Shown: positions 17,035 through 27,598 of the stretch, piece after piece
How the letters are laid out: each line of letters opens with the position of its first letter
Position numbering within the stretch: the stretch's first letter is position 1
Source of the DNA: a virus
IMG/VR virus record: IMGVR_UViG_3300029448_000123
Span: 1-38,967 of that record
Direction: 5' to 3' (one strand)
Length of the DNA stretch: 38,967 nt
Translations under genes and position numbers: made by a program
Notes under the pieces: model-generated
Database searches by the model: none
What the model saw: only the letters and a program-made list of their open reading frames with translations
Told to the model about the DNA's origin: nothing

Positions 17035-19422
17035 ATGGCCGGATACATCCGCAACCGGCGTGAAGCTCCTGGCTCAAAAGAAGGCGCGCTCTTTATTCGG
17101 GGACAAGACGGCGGGTTGATCCTGTCGAACGACCTTGCTCACGAGCTAAAGAACATGCACACCGCTGACGAGGGCACGCTTCGGTCTGTCTGGGGACCAG
17201 CCGTTTACGTCCCTCTTAAGAAGAACTTGGCTCTTACAGGCCCATCGGACGTTACGTTGAGAGGAGGGACTCAACCGCCATCCGCCCTAAACTTCCAGGG
17301 GGTCGCGTCATCGGTCGCATCTGTAGTTATCCCCGAGCTAGCCTCGCCTGATAACTACACTCCTGTATACGGTAAACGCCAACACGGCATTCATCACGCA
17401 ACGCTGCAGAACGGTGAGCGGGATGTCTTGTTACTACATACTGGCGCCGAGCTCTGGGAGTTTAGAGGGTGGGGCCGAGACTGGCGCCGCCTGATTAGCG
17501 TCCCGGCAGGCCCTCACGGTGTCAAAGGCACCCTGCGTGACGACGACGCCTCTCGATTTCCCACGCAGTTTGAGACTGTGGGTAATGGCGTCGTAATCGT
17601 TCCGCAAGATAGCCGCGCCTACTTCTACGACGGTGAAATCATCGCGCCCCTAGGTTTCTCGGAGAAGCCCGCTTCGCCCACGCCGCTGGGACCAGACAAC
17701 TCAACAGGCCTGAACGATGCTATCAGCGGGGATGACAACGATGAGGTGCTTGGAATAAACGACACGGGTTACGCCCACTCAGGCCTTTGGGCCTGCAAGG
17801 AAAAGTTTAACCCTTCGGGCATGGAGTACGGCTTTGGGCTCTGCCGGGTGGGAACCACAAACCCTTACCTTACCGGAGTTGATGGCAGTGTGTTTGAAGA
17901 CGGGCTGATTGATCCAGGCGAATGGCGGTGCCGGGCGCAATACATTGATGTGTTTGGTAACCTTTCCGCCCCAAGTGACCCAAGTGACCCCGCAACTACA
18001 TCCAGGCAGGGCACCATGGTCAAGCTAAGCGGCAAGGCCGCGTTTATCGACGCTAAGGGCAAAAAGAAGCCTATGGCGGTCGAAAACACCAAGCTTCAAC
18101 TTGCCTGGACGGGCATACCTACCGGCCCAGAGCACTGCATCGCGCGGATGCTGTATCGCACAAAGGACCTTGTAAACTCGGGTGACGCTAAGTATTACGC
18201 GCTTCCTCAGAACGCTTCGGCGACCCTATCGGCGCTTGCGACGCTCAACGACAACGTCTGCACTATCTATCCTGACAACATGGCTGATGGCTTTCTAGGG
18301 GCCGAGCTGCTGGACGTGGTCCCCGTTCCTCAGTTTCGCTTGTGCCGTAGCGCCTTCGGCCGGCTCTTTATCGGGAACCTTCTATCCGACGAAGGTAAAA
18401 TCATGTTCTCGCAGCCAGGCGCGTGGGGCACGTTTAAAAGGGGTGATGTTATCTTCCCGGACGCCTCAGGTGGCGAGATCACAGGCATGTGGCGCTGCAC
18501 GAAGGGCCTGTTGGCTTTTACGAGCACCAGCACCTTCCTCATCAACGCAGGGTCAGGGCCTGATGACTTTAGCGTTGCCCCCATCTCGCAGGAGATTGGG
18601 TGTGAGGCGCCTAACTCTATTCAGACTCTTGAAGATGGCAGGGTTATCTGGCTAGGCCGCTCAGGCTTTTACTCTTTCGACGGTACACAAATCGCGTCTG
18701 AGTCTTCGGCCCTACGCAGGCTCTTTAAACGCTTGACCGTTGCTCGCTTCAGGCAGGCCTGTTCGGCTTTTGACCCGACAAGCGGAGAGTACCGGTGTTG
18801 GGTCTCATCTAATGGGTCAACCGAGAACGATCTTTGCCTTATCATGCGGTCAAACAAGTGGCGCACTCGCACGGATGTCTTGCCTCGCGACGTCTGCGTT
18901 ACCGATGACCCTAGAGGATACATGCTAGCCGCTGGCAGCGTCTCTGACGACGCCGCGAACCGAGACGGAGTGTACCTCTTAGATCACGCCGTGTCACCCC
19001 TAGACACCAATCTGAGAGCCGCAACGGACAGCCGAGAAGCCTTGATCGAGACGGTCTGGCTCCAGGGGTACGAATCGAAGAAGAAGGAGACAATCCCTTC
19101 TGTTTTTCTGTGGTTTCGAGAGAGCGACACGAGCTCTGTATCTGTCGAGGTTATGCGTGACTGGCGGGAAGACATTGTTGAGACCGTAGAGACAGCTAGA
19201 TTTAGCACGGTAGACCGCCCTCCTGTGTGGGGCGATGCGGTCCTCGGAGGGCTAGATGACAAGTTCCGTCGTCGCCGCCCGTACTGGAACCGCGTACAGA
19301 TTTACCTCCCCTCATCAGAAGTCTTTAAGCTTCGCATCCGGGGTACTGGCTTCTGGGAGTTCATCGGGCTATCCTTTGACATGTCTCCCCGAACCTTCGG
19401 GAACGCACAACTCCCGGGGTAA
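17035..19422 (+). CDS. Tail tube/nozzle protein (T7 gp12 / P22 gp10-like)
   Basis: This large (795-residue) beta-rich protein is the best candidate for the hexameric tail nozzle that extends from the adaptor. It shows repeated blade-like segments: GRLFIGNLLSDEGKIMFSQ then GAWGTF, GEITGMWRCTKGLLAFTSTS with FLI, and GRVIWLGRSGFYSFDGTQI. These are typical of beta-propeller nozzle proteins, in which aromatic-Gly strands repeat with acidic turns. AAGAGG precedes the ATG. It follows the adaptor-like gene and precedes two fibre-like genes, the usual podovirus order. Its presence, with no tape measure seen, is the main basis for the podovirus call. Confidence 0.78.
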   Translation: MAGYIRNRREAPGSKEGALFIRGQDGGLILSNDLAHELKNMHTADEGTLRSVWGPAVYVPLKKNLALTGPSDVTLRGGTQPPSALNFQGVASSVASVVIPELASPDNYTPVYGKRQHGIHHATLQNGERDVLLLHTGAELWEFRGWGRDWRRLISVPAGPHGVKGTLRDDDASRFPTQFETVGNGVVIVPQDSRAYFYDGEIIAPLGFSEKPASPTPLGPDNSTGLNDAISGDDNDEVLGINDTGYAHSGLWACKEKFNPSGMEYGFGLCRVGTTNPYLTGVDGSVFEDGLIDPGEWRCRAQYIDVFGNLSAPSDPSDPATTSRQGTMVKLSGKAAFIDAKGKKKPMAVENTKLQLAWTGIPTGPEHCIARMLYRTKDLVNSGDAKYYALPQNASATLSALATLNDNVCTIYPDNMADGFLGAELLDVVPVPQFRLCRSAFGRLFIGNLLSDEGKIMFSQPGAWGTFKRGDVIFPDASGGEITGMWRCTKGLLAFTSTSTFLINAGSGPDDFSVAPISQEIGCEAPNSIQTLEDGRVIWLGRSGFYSFDGTQIASESSALRRLFKRLTVARFRQACSAFDPTSGEYRCWVSSNGSTENDLCLIMRSNKWRTRTDVLPRDVCVTDDPRGYMLAAGSVSDDAANRDGVYLLDHAVSPLDTNLRAATDSREALIETVWLQGYESKKKETIPSVFLWFRESDTSSVSVEVMRDWREDIVETVETARFSTVDRPPVWGDAVLGGLDDKFRRRRPYWNRVQIYLPSSEVFKLRIRGTGFWEFIGLSFDMSPRTFGNAQLPG

Positions 19423-19424
19423 AG

Positions 19425-20147
19425 ATGGCGTGGAAATACCCAAAGTATGACATTCGCAACGGGTACGTTGTAGACGTAGACCCGATCAATGACAACTTTT
19501 TGACTGTTGTCAACGAGGTCTCAGGGGCGCTGAACGAGCATAACTTTGAGGCAGACAGCACCGCCTTGACTCGCGATCAGCTTGCGGAAGACGCCGCAAT
19601 GCACATGCACATCAGTCGAAAAGACGTCACAACCTCACTGCCTGTGAAGAGCAACTGGCTCTCTGTAGCACAACAAGACGGGTGGCAGACATTCTCAGGG
19701 GCAGGCGCCAAGATGGACTTCGACTCTACGGGGGCGATGACCTGGCTGTGCGCTTCGTTCCAACTGATGGATACCGGCGGCGTGATCACCAAGAGTCAGA
19801 AGGGCTTTGGTGTCTTAGTGGCCCTTCGACTTGACGGGGCAGTTATCTACGACTCCCTTCTAGGTAGTGGAGACTCCGGCACTGATTTTTTCAACGGCTT
19901 TGAAAATAGGGCTGGAAAGCTGAATCTAGGCGCAATGGGCTCTGATGCCAACCGTCAAGACAAGCAAAGCACTCCTTACGGTGGAGGCGGATTAGCCGGC
20001 GCCAGGTTGCCCGTCTGCGTGGACGCCATGGTAGAGCTCACACCCGGGCCGCACACTCTTGAAATCGCCGTCCGAAACATCATGGGGCACAGTGAGAACG
20101 TCTACGTCACAGCTAGAGAGCTGTTCGCCTTGGAGTTGATCCGCTAA
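19425..20147 (+). CDS. Beta-rich appendage/fibre-like protein, 240 aa
   Basis: The N-terminal segment (PINDNFLTVVNEVSGALNEH) is helical, followed by a beta-rich domain with aromatic strands, Gly-rich loops (YGGGGLAGARLP) and a final strand (TARELFALELIR). The same layout occurs at 5909 and 20147, and its ending resembles that of the 5909 product. The protein is probably a trimeric tail or head fibre attached near the nozzle. There is no enzyme motif. It overlaps the following gene by one base. The call rests on composition and position. Confidence 0.6.
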   Translation: MAWKYPKYDIRNGYVVDVDPINDNFLTVVNEVSGALNEHNFEADSTALTRDQLAEDAAMHMHISRKDVTTSLPVKSNWLSVAQQDGWQTFSGAGAKMDFDSTGAMTWLCASFQLMDTGGVITKSQKGFGVLVALRLDGAVIYDSLLGSGDSGTDFFNGFENRAGKLNLGAMGSDANRQDKQSTPYGGGGLAGARLPVCVDAMVELTPGPHTLEIAVRNIMGHSENVYVTARELFALELIR

Positions 20148-20911
20148 TGGCCACCTACAAGTACCTTGAAACGGGCACCAACTTCAACGCGGCTGAACTA
20201 AACCTTAGATTTGACGAGGTCATCGGCACAAATAAAGGCCTTAACGCAATCAAGCTAGAGGACTGCGCTCTAGGGGCCTTTCGGCACAACATGCTGCCCA
20301 GGGTCATTCACAGCTCTGACCTGACCGTGATGCCCCCATCACGCGACTTTGCTACAGAGCGTAATGTAGGCTTCGGGGTAACCTCCTCAAGCCTAGACAT
20401 TATCACACATGAGTTTCCAGCCCCATTAAGTCTGGACATGGACTCGGACGACAACGTGAGCTCTGTTGTTGTCTTGGCTAATGTCTTGATTAACAACTTT
20501 AATACCAAGCTTGAGATTGTAGAGAGCGGCGCAACAATAGACAAGCTTAAGCCTAATGAAGACGTAAACTACATTGAAGTCTTCCTAGAGATTGAGACGA
20601 CAGAAACAGTCTCCCCCGTTGCTCTAGCCCGGACTAACCGCGCGTTGTCCCCCCGAGTTACCATTGACTCCTCTAACAACTTCTGCATTGGATTTGACGG
20701 GGTTGACGTTGACACCTTCCAGGACGTGTCGATCCGTACAGTTATTACTGCAGACGACTTTGCTGCCTGGGGCGGCAAACTGACACACGTCAGGCTTAAG
20801 CTGCGGAAGCCCACAGGTCTAGACAAGGCTGTGGTCTCGCAAAGCGTGACTCACTCAAAGAGCAACATCACGGCTATTCCGCTCCACGCAAAAGTAACTT
20901 CGGAGGACTAG
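20147..20911 (+). CDS. Beta-rich appendage/fibre-like protein, 254 aa
   Basis: The short N-terminus (NFNAAELNLRFDEVIGTNKG) is helical and is followed by beta-rich sequence with regular hydrophobic strands. The protein shares its general plan with its neighbour at 19425. A TAATG overlap at the start and a direct TAG-ATG junction at the end keep it in the same unit as the giant protein. It is probably a tail-associated fibre or collar component; function is inferred. Confidence 0.6.
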   Translation: MATYKYLETGTNFNAAELNLRFDEVIGTNKGLNAIKLEDCALGAFRHNMLPRVIHSSDLTVMPPSRDFATERNVGFGVTSSSLDIITHEFPAPLSLDMDSDDNVSSVVVLANVLINNFNTKLEIVESGATIDKLKPNEDVNYIEVFLEIETTETVSPVALARTNRALSPRVTIDSSNNFCIGFDGVDVDTFQDVSIRTVITADDFAAWGGKLTHVRLKLRKPTGLDKAVVSQSVTHSKSNITAIPLHAKVTSED

Positions 20912-23900
20912 ATGGCTGAAAAAGACGAGATGGGCCTGATCAGGGAATCCGGCACTATTGACGCCAGCCCTAAGCCGCCTGAGCCGCCACCGCTGCCCGA
21001 CTTTGTGGGGCCGAGGCAAGACCCTTACGCTGACGCCATTGAGGCTATGCACCGAGGCTTCGAAGCCTCCTACAACTTATCGGGGCGAGTCACGGAGTTT
21101 GACCAACCACTAAAAGCCGCAGCGCAGAAGAACCCCGATGCGTTACTACGCGAGCTCAACTCTGTACGGGCACAGGTACAGGCCGAAAATCCCGACATCG
21201 ACCCCGACCTTATTGAGCAGGCGTGGCACCCCGCATACGAAGGCATCGCTTCGGGCAAGTACGCGGACAGCGAGGATCTGAAGCTTAACTACCTTACAGA
21301 CGCAATCAGGTACAAAGAAAACAATGAGGACCTGCAGCGCCGTGCCGCGGAGACCCCTGCGGTAGGACTTAAGTTTGGGTACGACGTTGAAACGCGCGAA
21401 AGCGTCGCCGCGCCCTACACAAATACACAGCTAGACATCGACATGATGGCCTCGCTTCCTCAAGGAAGGGGGCGCGAGACGGCCAACGTCCAGATTGGTG
21501 ACAACCAAGACGTGTTCGAGCGCTTAAATCAGGGTCTTCGCGACGACGAGTTCAATAGGGCGTGGATTGACGAGAAGATTGGTGGACGCTTAGGCGCGGA
21601 CGAGGCCAACGCATCAAAACGGGCCTTAGTGCCCAACAACCTGTACGAGCCAGACCCCGAACAAAGCTCCAGTGTTTTCACCGCGTTCATTCCTCTGATG
21701 CAAAACCCCCTGCAACATCAGGGCTCAGGCGCCGCAAGCATCAATATGTCCGTGATTGACACCGCGCTTCTGAGCTACCACACCAGAATAACAAGAGGCG
21801 GCCGCACGTTATCCCAACTATATGCGGATGCGCAAAAAGCATACAACCTAGGGGAGCCCTTTATGGGGGTTTCTCCTGAAGGATTCACTAACTCTGAAGA
21901 CTTTAAGGTTGAGATCACTAAAAATACAGACACGGCGGCGTTCGAGGCTCTCCAGGAAGACCGCCAGCGGCTGCTGGCCTCATTCCAGGGCAACCTACTG
22001 TACAACAGAAAGTCGGGCTCTCTTGTAGACATCTTAAAAGGGAACACGTTCATGGGAATGGGGGCGCTGCCGGACCCCGACCGTTCCGACAGGATGCTGA
22101 TTGAGGACCCCAACAAGTACATCCGAGAGTTTCTAGCTCTAAGCTCGGGCGCTGCCCCAATGTCCGGGCAGATCACCGAGGCGCCGGAACTTAACCCTGT
22201 TTTTAAGCGGCGTGGCGAGGCCTTTCAGCAAGAAGTTCGAGAGCAGGGAGGCCTGGAGTGGATGCTCTCCGAAGCCGCCGGCCGAGGTGAGCTTACTGTA
22301 CCCTACTTAGAGTACAAAAAGACTCGGGCGCTGGACGACCTCATGCGTATCGCGCCCTCGACGTGGTATCACGCAGCCCAGTGGCAAGCGTACAAGGAGT
22401 TCAGGGCCAGGAACAATGGGGAAGACCCCGACAAGTACGAAGGGCTTAGCCGCGCAGACTGGGTTGAACGTGAACGTCAGGCGATTGCTAATGACCCGCG
22501 ACGTCTAGCCGCGGCATTGGCTAGCAATCAGGACCCAGCAGGCAACATGTTCCTCGTGGGGGCGAAGCTTAACCATCCGGGCAAGTACGAGAGCTCGCCT
22601 GCCATCGCCACTATGATGGACATACTGCCAAGAGCGGCTGTTATGCTTTTAGAGCCTGATGCGTTTGTTACCGGTCTCGCGGCGGCCTCAGGCGGCAGTT
22701 TGGCGCTATTTGGTTACGGCGCTACCCGCCTGTCAAAGGTGGTGTCTTTTGGATCACGAATAGCAAAGGCGTCACAAGAGCTTGCAAGGATTTCTCGGTC
22801 GGTCGAGAGCCCACTTGAAATGGCCGAGGCGCTCGACGCCGCCGTTCAGGCGGACAGGACTGGAGCGATGGGCATAGTTATGCGCTTCGCCGCGCCTGCC
22901 GCCGCCCAAAGACTCAACGGCAAAGGGGCTAAAAACGCAGTCTCCTTAATCGAGGCTGAGGCTAGCAAGCTTAAACAGGTGCAGGACAAATCAGACAAGG
23001 CCGCCGCCGCTCTTGCCGAAAACATCGTCAAGTTAGAGGGTGCTGTGGAAGAGTCTGAGCGGGCGGTTGCGGCTGTAGCCACTGTGACACACGACCTTGA
23101 GAAAAACCGGACCACAGTCGAGGGCATCACCGCGGAAGTCACGGCTCTTCAGCACGTCATAGACACGTTGACAGGAGAGCTGTCTTTGAGCATCCAAATG
23201 GAGAGGCTGGCCGAAGGGGCGCCCGAGGTGGCAAATCAGCTCAGCCTGTTCACTGACCCAAGAGACCAGCTCGCCTTCCTTAAGAAAAAAGGCGTCAACA
23301 TGCTGGTCGCGGAGGAAAAGGCAGCGGTTGCGCGAGCCGGCGGATCGCAGCGCGCTGTCAGAAAAGCCGCAAAAGAGCTCCGGACGCAACTCAACAAGCT
23401 TATCGAGCAGGCCATCAAAGAGGGTAAAGAGGCGACCCCGGGAGCAGCGGTCAGAAAGGAGCTATCGGAGGCTACAAATGCACAGCAAGCAAAGCTGGAC
23501 GAGCTACGCGATTTGCTCCGCAAGGAAAACTGGAGAATCAGCGATGAGGCTATTAGATCGCTGGAGGACATTGCGCGACAAGGCGGCGATACCGACGAAG
23601 CTTTCGAAGGCATCATGGAGGCAGCCAGGGCGCAAGTAAAAGCGGCGCAAGATGAGCATTTGGCCACGGTCGACATGCTAGAACAGCAGCAAGAGGCTTT
23701 GAACATCGCGGAGACCATACTCCAAAGAGCAGAGGAGGGTGGCGGTGGCGATCTGCCCGGGCTGTGGGACGGCCAGGTCAACTCCGCGAACGTATTGCGG
23801 GAGGTTCTTGAGGCATTTGCGGCTGGAGCTGAGGTTTTGGGGGACAAGAAGAACCGCAAGGCCCTTGACGAGCTCCTAACTAAGGGAGAGACCACCAAGG

Positions 23901-26900
23901 AGCTTCGAGACTCCGATCCTGAGGCGTTCGCGGCGGTGCTGAAGACCGCAACGAAGGACAGCGATCTGTTCTCGGAGCTTGTTGCGACGGGTGGCAAGGG
24001 CGGGGAGCTTTTGACGATGGCTTACTTGGCCCACGCGCGAGCCGGGGACCTACGAATGACGGGCATCGTAAACCGTCACCAAGCTTGGAAGAGGTTGCGA
24101 GATGAGTTTCCGCACTGGACTTGGTCAGAAACCGCAGAAAACTTGTGGGAGGATGCGGACTTTATACTCGGGATAAGCATGACCGAGATTGCGGACGCCA
24201 TCAACTTGTCGGGCATGACCACGACAAGGGTGGGAGTTTTGGGGCCTAGGTTCACCGAAATGATGCAGGAAACCGCCAATCAGGTGAGCAGGGAAGCCTC
24301 TATAAGGTTCGGGGACATCTCTGTCATCGTGACAGCCTACGGCCCTACAGCCAGAACAAGAGCAAACATCCTTCAGTACATTGGCTCACAAGAGCGCGTT
24401 GTTCTTCCTGTAGGTGAGGTAGAAGGCGCTGTGCCTAAGGCAGCTAACCTTGCTAAACGGCAACAACTTCGTCTAGAAGGCAACCAGGGCTATCTGGACC
24501 CAACAGACAGCATCCTAAACGAGGCGTTGGAGGGCTGGGAGGATGTGGGCCGCACGTTCCAAGTCAAAGGTCCCTTCCGTAAGAACAAGGGCGATGTCCT
24601 AGCCAAAGAAGACGACTACACCGCTGCGTTTATCGAGCAGTCGGACTCGTTGTATGGCTTTGTCTACTCCGTTGTTTCAGACGACATCCCTTTAGATCGT
24701 ATCCCTGACGCAAAAAAGAGTGTAGTCGACTTCGGGCTGTGGTTGGCAAAAGAAGGCGACGACGGGCTTACAAACGGTCAACGCATTCGGAACATAGAGC
24801 GCCCTGATGAGCGATTTGAAGAGCTCTACAACAACGTCGTGAGGATCGTGACCAAAAACGGCGTTGGAACAACAGGCAAACGCCTCAACAGCGCGGAAGA
24901 CCCTCTAGGTCTCTACGAGATGTCGGGCAGAACCTTCCAACTCATGCTGAAAAACATCGTAGGCGGGGCGGCTGAGGCTGATTTTGCTGTAAACATAGGT
25001 AATCTAGCCGGACCTAATGTGGGTATACGGCAGATGCGGGCCGTCGAGTCTCACATTGGCGGTGCAAGCCCTGAAGATTGGGGTAAACGCATTGTTCCGC
25101 CGCGAGAGACCATAGAGCCCGGAGACTCTGTGGCGCTTAGGGCCGAGGTAGAGCCCTTCCGTAGGGTTATCGCAAATAAAGCAGTCCCAGGCAAGGGCAA
25201 GGAGAGGCCAGTAAAAGAAGGCGGCACTCCCTTTGACGTCTCCGAGGGACGCACGCGAGGCCCGGCGTTTGCGACCGCTCAGTTAGAGCAGGATATTGTG
25301 GCCCCTAAGACGTTTGAGCTCTTGGACGTCACCGATGACAAGATAGCCATTCTTACGGATGGGACAGGCGTAAAGCTTGAGGTGCCTCTTGCGGACATCA
25401 CAAGGTTAAGTCCTGAGTTGAGCCCTTTGGACCTGGTCGACCCGTATATGCGTTACGGATTTAGTCTAATAGGTGATGTAGGCATCGACGAGGTGGCGCA
25501 GACCGGACGCTTAATAAACGCCGGGCTAGACTTGACGAGAGATCGGTTTGTCAAGTTCTCCCTCAATAGCTTTGACGAGTTGGGTAACCCTAGGATCACA
25601 CCCAAGCTTCAGCTTTCAGACTTCAGCAATAGTCTAGAAGGCAACATTAAACTTCTGACCGTCAATGTTCAAGACAAGGCTAAAAGGAACAAGTTTGCAA
25701 GCTCGGCGATGAGGGCACTTCCTAGGTTCCTGCGCTTCTGGCGGAGCCTGGTACTCTTCGGGCCAGTAGGAGACAGGGCAGGTAAGTTCTTCCTGCTGAA
25801 TGCACAAGGCGACTTTGACTCTATGACAATGCAGGTCGGTTACCGAAAGGCTTTCCAACTGTCTACCCTTGGGCTGCCCGGATGGGTGCCTGTAATAGGC
25901 GACGGGATGCAAGACGTGGCACGAAAAGCCGCGACGGCAACAGATTTTTCTGGGTACACACCGTCGAACTTGGCGCGGTTCGCTTCTGAAGAGGGGCCAA
26001 ATGCCGGACCTAGGATGGTCGAGACTCCTCCCACCAGCTTTGTCCCCGGTCCTTCTGTCTTCGGGGTCAGGTATAATCAGGTCCTAGACGACATGAAGAC
26101 GGGCGTCAATGAGACCAAGACGTACTTTAACTCCAAGGGGGTCAAGGTTGAGATGAACCCCGCGGTGGAAGCCCGTAAGGCTCGCCGAGCAGGAGCTCAT
26201 GACAACTTCATTAGCCGAGACACCACTCGCGCGCTCAATGAAGCCATTGCGCGTAACCCCGATATATTAGACGCCATGAGCTTCTCTAGCCCTGGAGCAA
26301 CGGGCAAGCAGCTCCGGGACGCATACTGGGAGATTCTACGCAACCAGATGGCCCAGGCTACTCGCAACCAAAAGGAGATGCTTTGGTTAGACCTTAGGTT
26401 CAATCAGGGCATGAGTGAGCTCGACGCCACCAAGGCTATGAACCGCACAATCTACGACTACACTTTGTCCATCAGCCCTTTTGAGGCACAGACGCTTGCA
26501 GAGTGGAGCGCGTTCTACGTCTACAAAAAGAACGCAATGCTCAACTCTGCTTACCATCTGATGAGCGTAGACAATGGTGCTGCTGCGTGGTTTGTAAACA
26601 AGATGGTGAAGGCAGATACCTACAAGCGGGCACGCGCCATGAAGCGCGGGCTGGATCAGCTTGCAAAAGACGTCTCAGATTTCGATCAAAGGGTAGAGCC
26701 GCAGATCAAGGAGTTCGAGCCCCCCATTGAGACCCGCCCGCTCATCTACCGGCCCTACGACTCAATGCTGAACAAGATCGTCAGCAACAAGGGCGCTTTG
26801 AGCTATGATATGCAGAAAGAGTTTAGGTACGAAGGGTCTAATGCAACCACATTTGCCATCTCTCATGGAAGTATACTTCCTATGCAACAAGCGATGGACA

Positions 26901-27598
26901 CCTACGCTACCCTCGGACTTCTGATTGGAGGCCAAGCCACCGCCGGGCTTTCTCCTGAGATCTCAATGAACGGGTCACAGCGAGATAAGATCTTGCTCGA
27001 CGCTGCAATCAACCAGCTTTTTCCTCTAAGGCAGTCCGTTATCGGAGACTACCTGAGAGTGCAGGCAGGGTTGCGTCCTCCGAAAGACCCCCGCTACGGG
27101 CGCAAGCTGGGTACTGCTGAGCTCGCCTTCGTCAAATCCATCCCTGGAGCCAGAGAGTTTTTAAAGGTTAAAGAAGATAAATACGGCAACTTTAGAACAT
27201 ATAGTAAGATCGGAAACAACGACATTTTTGAGCCTACTAGATATGCCGGCAACGTATGGCAAACCGCTCAGTTTCTCGGGCCTCTTTTAACGGGTGACCC
27301 CGAAGGCTTCCCTCTGGAGGGGAAAGTTTTGATGGAAGAGGGTGGTAGAGAGTTGAGCAAACTAGGCCTTACAACTAAAGATTTTAACAGATACAAAGAG
27401 CTGGGTGACATGGGCACTCGCATGGCGGCAGCGGAGTTGATACTAGGTGCTACGAACGTATCTGTATGGAACTCCACCTTGCTTGAAAGCTTTGACACCC
27501 TCAACGTGAAGCGATTGCTAGACGATCTTGAAGGCGACCGTGAAACCGATGCCGAGGGCGCCGAAAGACGCTATCTTAAAAGCAAAAAGGAAGAATGA
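20912..27598 (+). CDS. Giant internal-virion/ejection-type protein, 2228 aa
   Basis: This is the longest gene in the window and is preceded by a GGAGG site. The N-terminus is Pro-rich and probably flexible. A moderately hydrophobic Gly/Ala segment near residues 575-605 could insert into membrane. Coiled-coil sequence with heptads fills residues about 680-770, and helical sequence continues to about 960. The last 500 residues (YDYTLSISPFEAQTLAEWSA near 1847, then more helix) resemble the LPD38-like C-terminal domain found in large phage polyvalent proteins; this is a tentative match. Proteins of this size beside the tail genes of podoviruses are typically packed in the head and ejected to form a conduit or act in the cell. 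No lysozyme or transglycosylase motif was seen. Confidence 0.75.
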   Translation: MAEKDEMGLIRESGTIDASPKPPEPPPLPDFVGPRQDPYADAIEAMHRGFEASYNLSGRVTEFDQPLKAAAQKNPDALLRELNSVRAQVQAENPDIDPDLIEQAWHPAYEGIASGKYADSEDLKLNYLTDAIRYKENNEDLQRRAAETPAVGLKFGYDVETRESVAAPYTNTQLDIDMMASLPQGRGRETANVQIGDNQDVFERLNQGLRDDEFNRAWIDEKIGGRLGADEANASKRALVPNNLYEPDPEQSSSVFTAFIPLMQNPLQHQGSGAASINMSVIDTALLSYHTRITRGGRTLSQLYADAQKAYNLGEPFMGVSPEGFTNSEDFKVEITKNTDTAAFEALQEDRQRLLASFQGNLLYNRKSGSLVDILKGNTFMGMGALPDPDRSDRMLIEDPNKYIREFLALSSGAAPMSGQITEAPELNPVFKRRGEAFQQEVREQGGLEWMLSEAAGRGELTVPYLEYKKTRALDDLMRIAPSTWYHAAQWQAYKEFRARNNGEDPDKYEGLSRADWVERERQAIANDPRRLAAALASNQDPAGNMFLVGAKLNHPGKYESSPAIATMMDILPRAAVMLLEPDAFVTGLAAASGGSLALFGYGATRLSKVVSFGSRIAKASQELARISRSVESPLEMAEALDAAVQADRTGAMGIVMRFAAPAAAQRLNGKGAKNAVSLIEAEASKLKQVQDKSDKAAAALAENIVKLEGAVEESERAVAAVATVTHDLEKNRTTVEGITAEVTALQHVIDTLTGELSLSIQMERLAEGAPEVANQLSLFTDPRDQLAFLKKKGVNMLVAEEKAAVARAGGSQRAVRKAAKELRTQLNKLIEQAIKEGKEATPGAAVRKELSEATNAQQAKLDELRDLLRKENWRISDEAIRSLEDIARQGGDTDEAFEGIMEAARAQVKAAQDEHLATVDMLEQQQEALNIAETILQRAEEGGGGDLPGLWDGQVNSANVLREVLEAFAAGAEVLGDKKNRKALDELLTKGETTKELRDSDPEAFAAVLKTATKDSDLFSELVATGGKGGELLTMAYLAHARAGDLRMTGIVNRHQAWKRLRDEFPHWTWSETAENLWEDADFILGISMTEIADAINLSGMTTTRVGVLGPRFTEMMQETANQVSREASIRFGDISVIVTAYGPTARTRANILQYIGSQERVVLPVGEVEGAVPKAANLAKRQQLRLEGNQGYLDPTDSILNEALEGWEDVGRTFQVKGPFRKNKGDVLAKEDDYTAAFIEQSDSLYGFVYSVVSDDIPLDRIPDAKKSVVDFGLWLAKEGDDGLTNGQRIRNIERPDERFEELYNNVVRIVTKNGVGTTGKRLNSAEDPLGLYEMSGRTFQLMLKNIVGGAAEADFAVNIGNLAGPNVGIRQMRAVESHIGGASPEDWGKRIVPPRETIEPGDSVALRAEVEPFRRVIANKAVPGKGKERPVKEGGTPFDVSEGRTRGPAFATAQLEQDIVAPKTFELLDVTDDKIAILTDGTGVKLEVPLADITRLSPELSPLDLVDPYMRYGFSLIGDVGIDEVAQTGRLINAGLDLTRDRFVKFSLNSFDELGNPRITPKLQLSDFSNSLEGNIKLLTVNVQDKAKRNKFASSAMRALPRFLRFWRSLVLFGPVGDRAGKFFLLNAQGDFDSMTMQVGYRKAFQLSTLGLPGWVPVIGDGMQDVARKAATATDFSGYTPSNLARFASEEGPNAGPRMVETPPTSFVPGPSVFGVRYNQVLDDMKTGVNETKTYFNSKGVKVEMNPAVEARKARRAGAHDNFISRDTTRALNEAIARNPDILDAMSFSSPGATGKQLRDAYWEILRNQMAQATRNQKEMLWLDLRFNQGMSELDATKAMNRTIYDYTLSISPFEAQTLAEWSAFYVYKKNAMLNSAYHLMSVDNGAAAWFVNKMVKADTYKRARAMKRGLDQLAKDVSDFDQRVEPQIKEFEPPIETRPLIYRPYDSMLNKIVSNKGALSYDMQKEFRYEGSNATTFAISHGSILPMQQAMDTYATLGLLIGGQATAGLSPEISMNGSQRDKILLDAAINQLFPLRQSVIGDYLRVQAGLRPPKDPRYGRKLGTAELAFVKSIPGAREFLKVKEDKYGNFRTYSKIGNNDIFEPTRYAGNVWQTAQFLGPLLTGDPEGFPLEGKVLMEEGGRELSKLGLTTKDFNRYKELGDMGTRMAAAELILGATNVSVWNSTLLESFDTLNVKRLLDDLEGDRETDAEGAERRYLKSKKEE

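Noticed and set aside
23236-23997. Minus-strand open frame (253 codons), Ser/Ala-rich
   Set aside because: It is a shadow of the coiled-coil part of the giant gene. The low-complexity composition is a product of the codon bias on the other strand.
26068-26078. Isolated TATAAT in the giant gene
   Set aside because: There is no -35 box at a suitable distance and it lies within coding sequence with no gene starting nearby.
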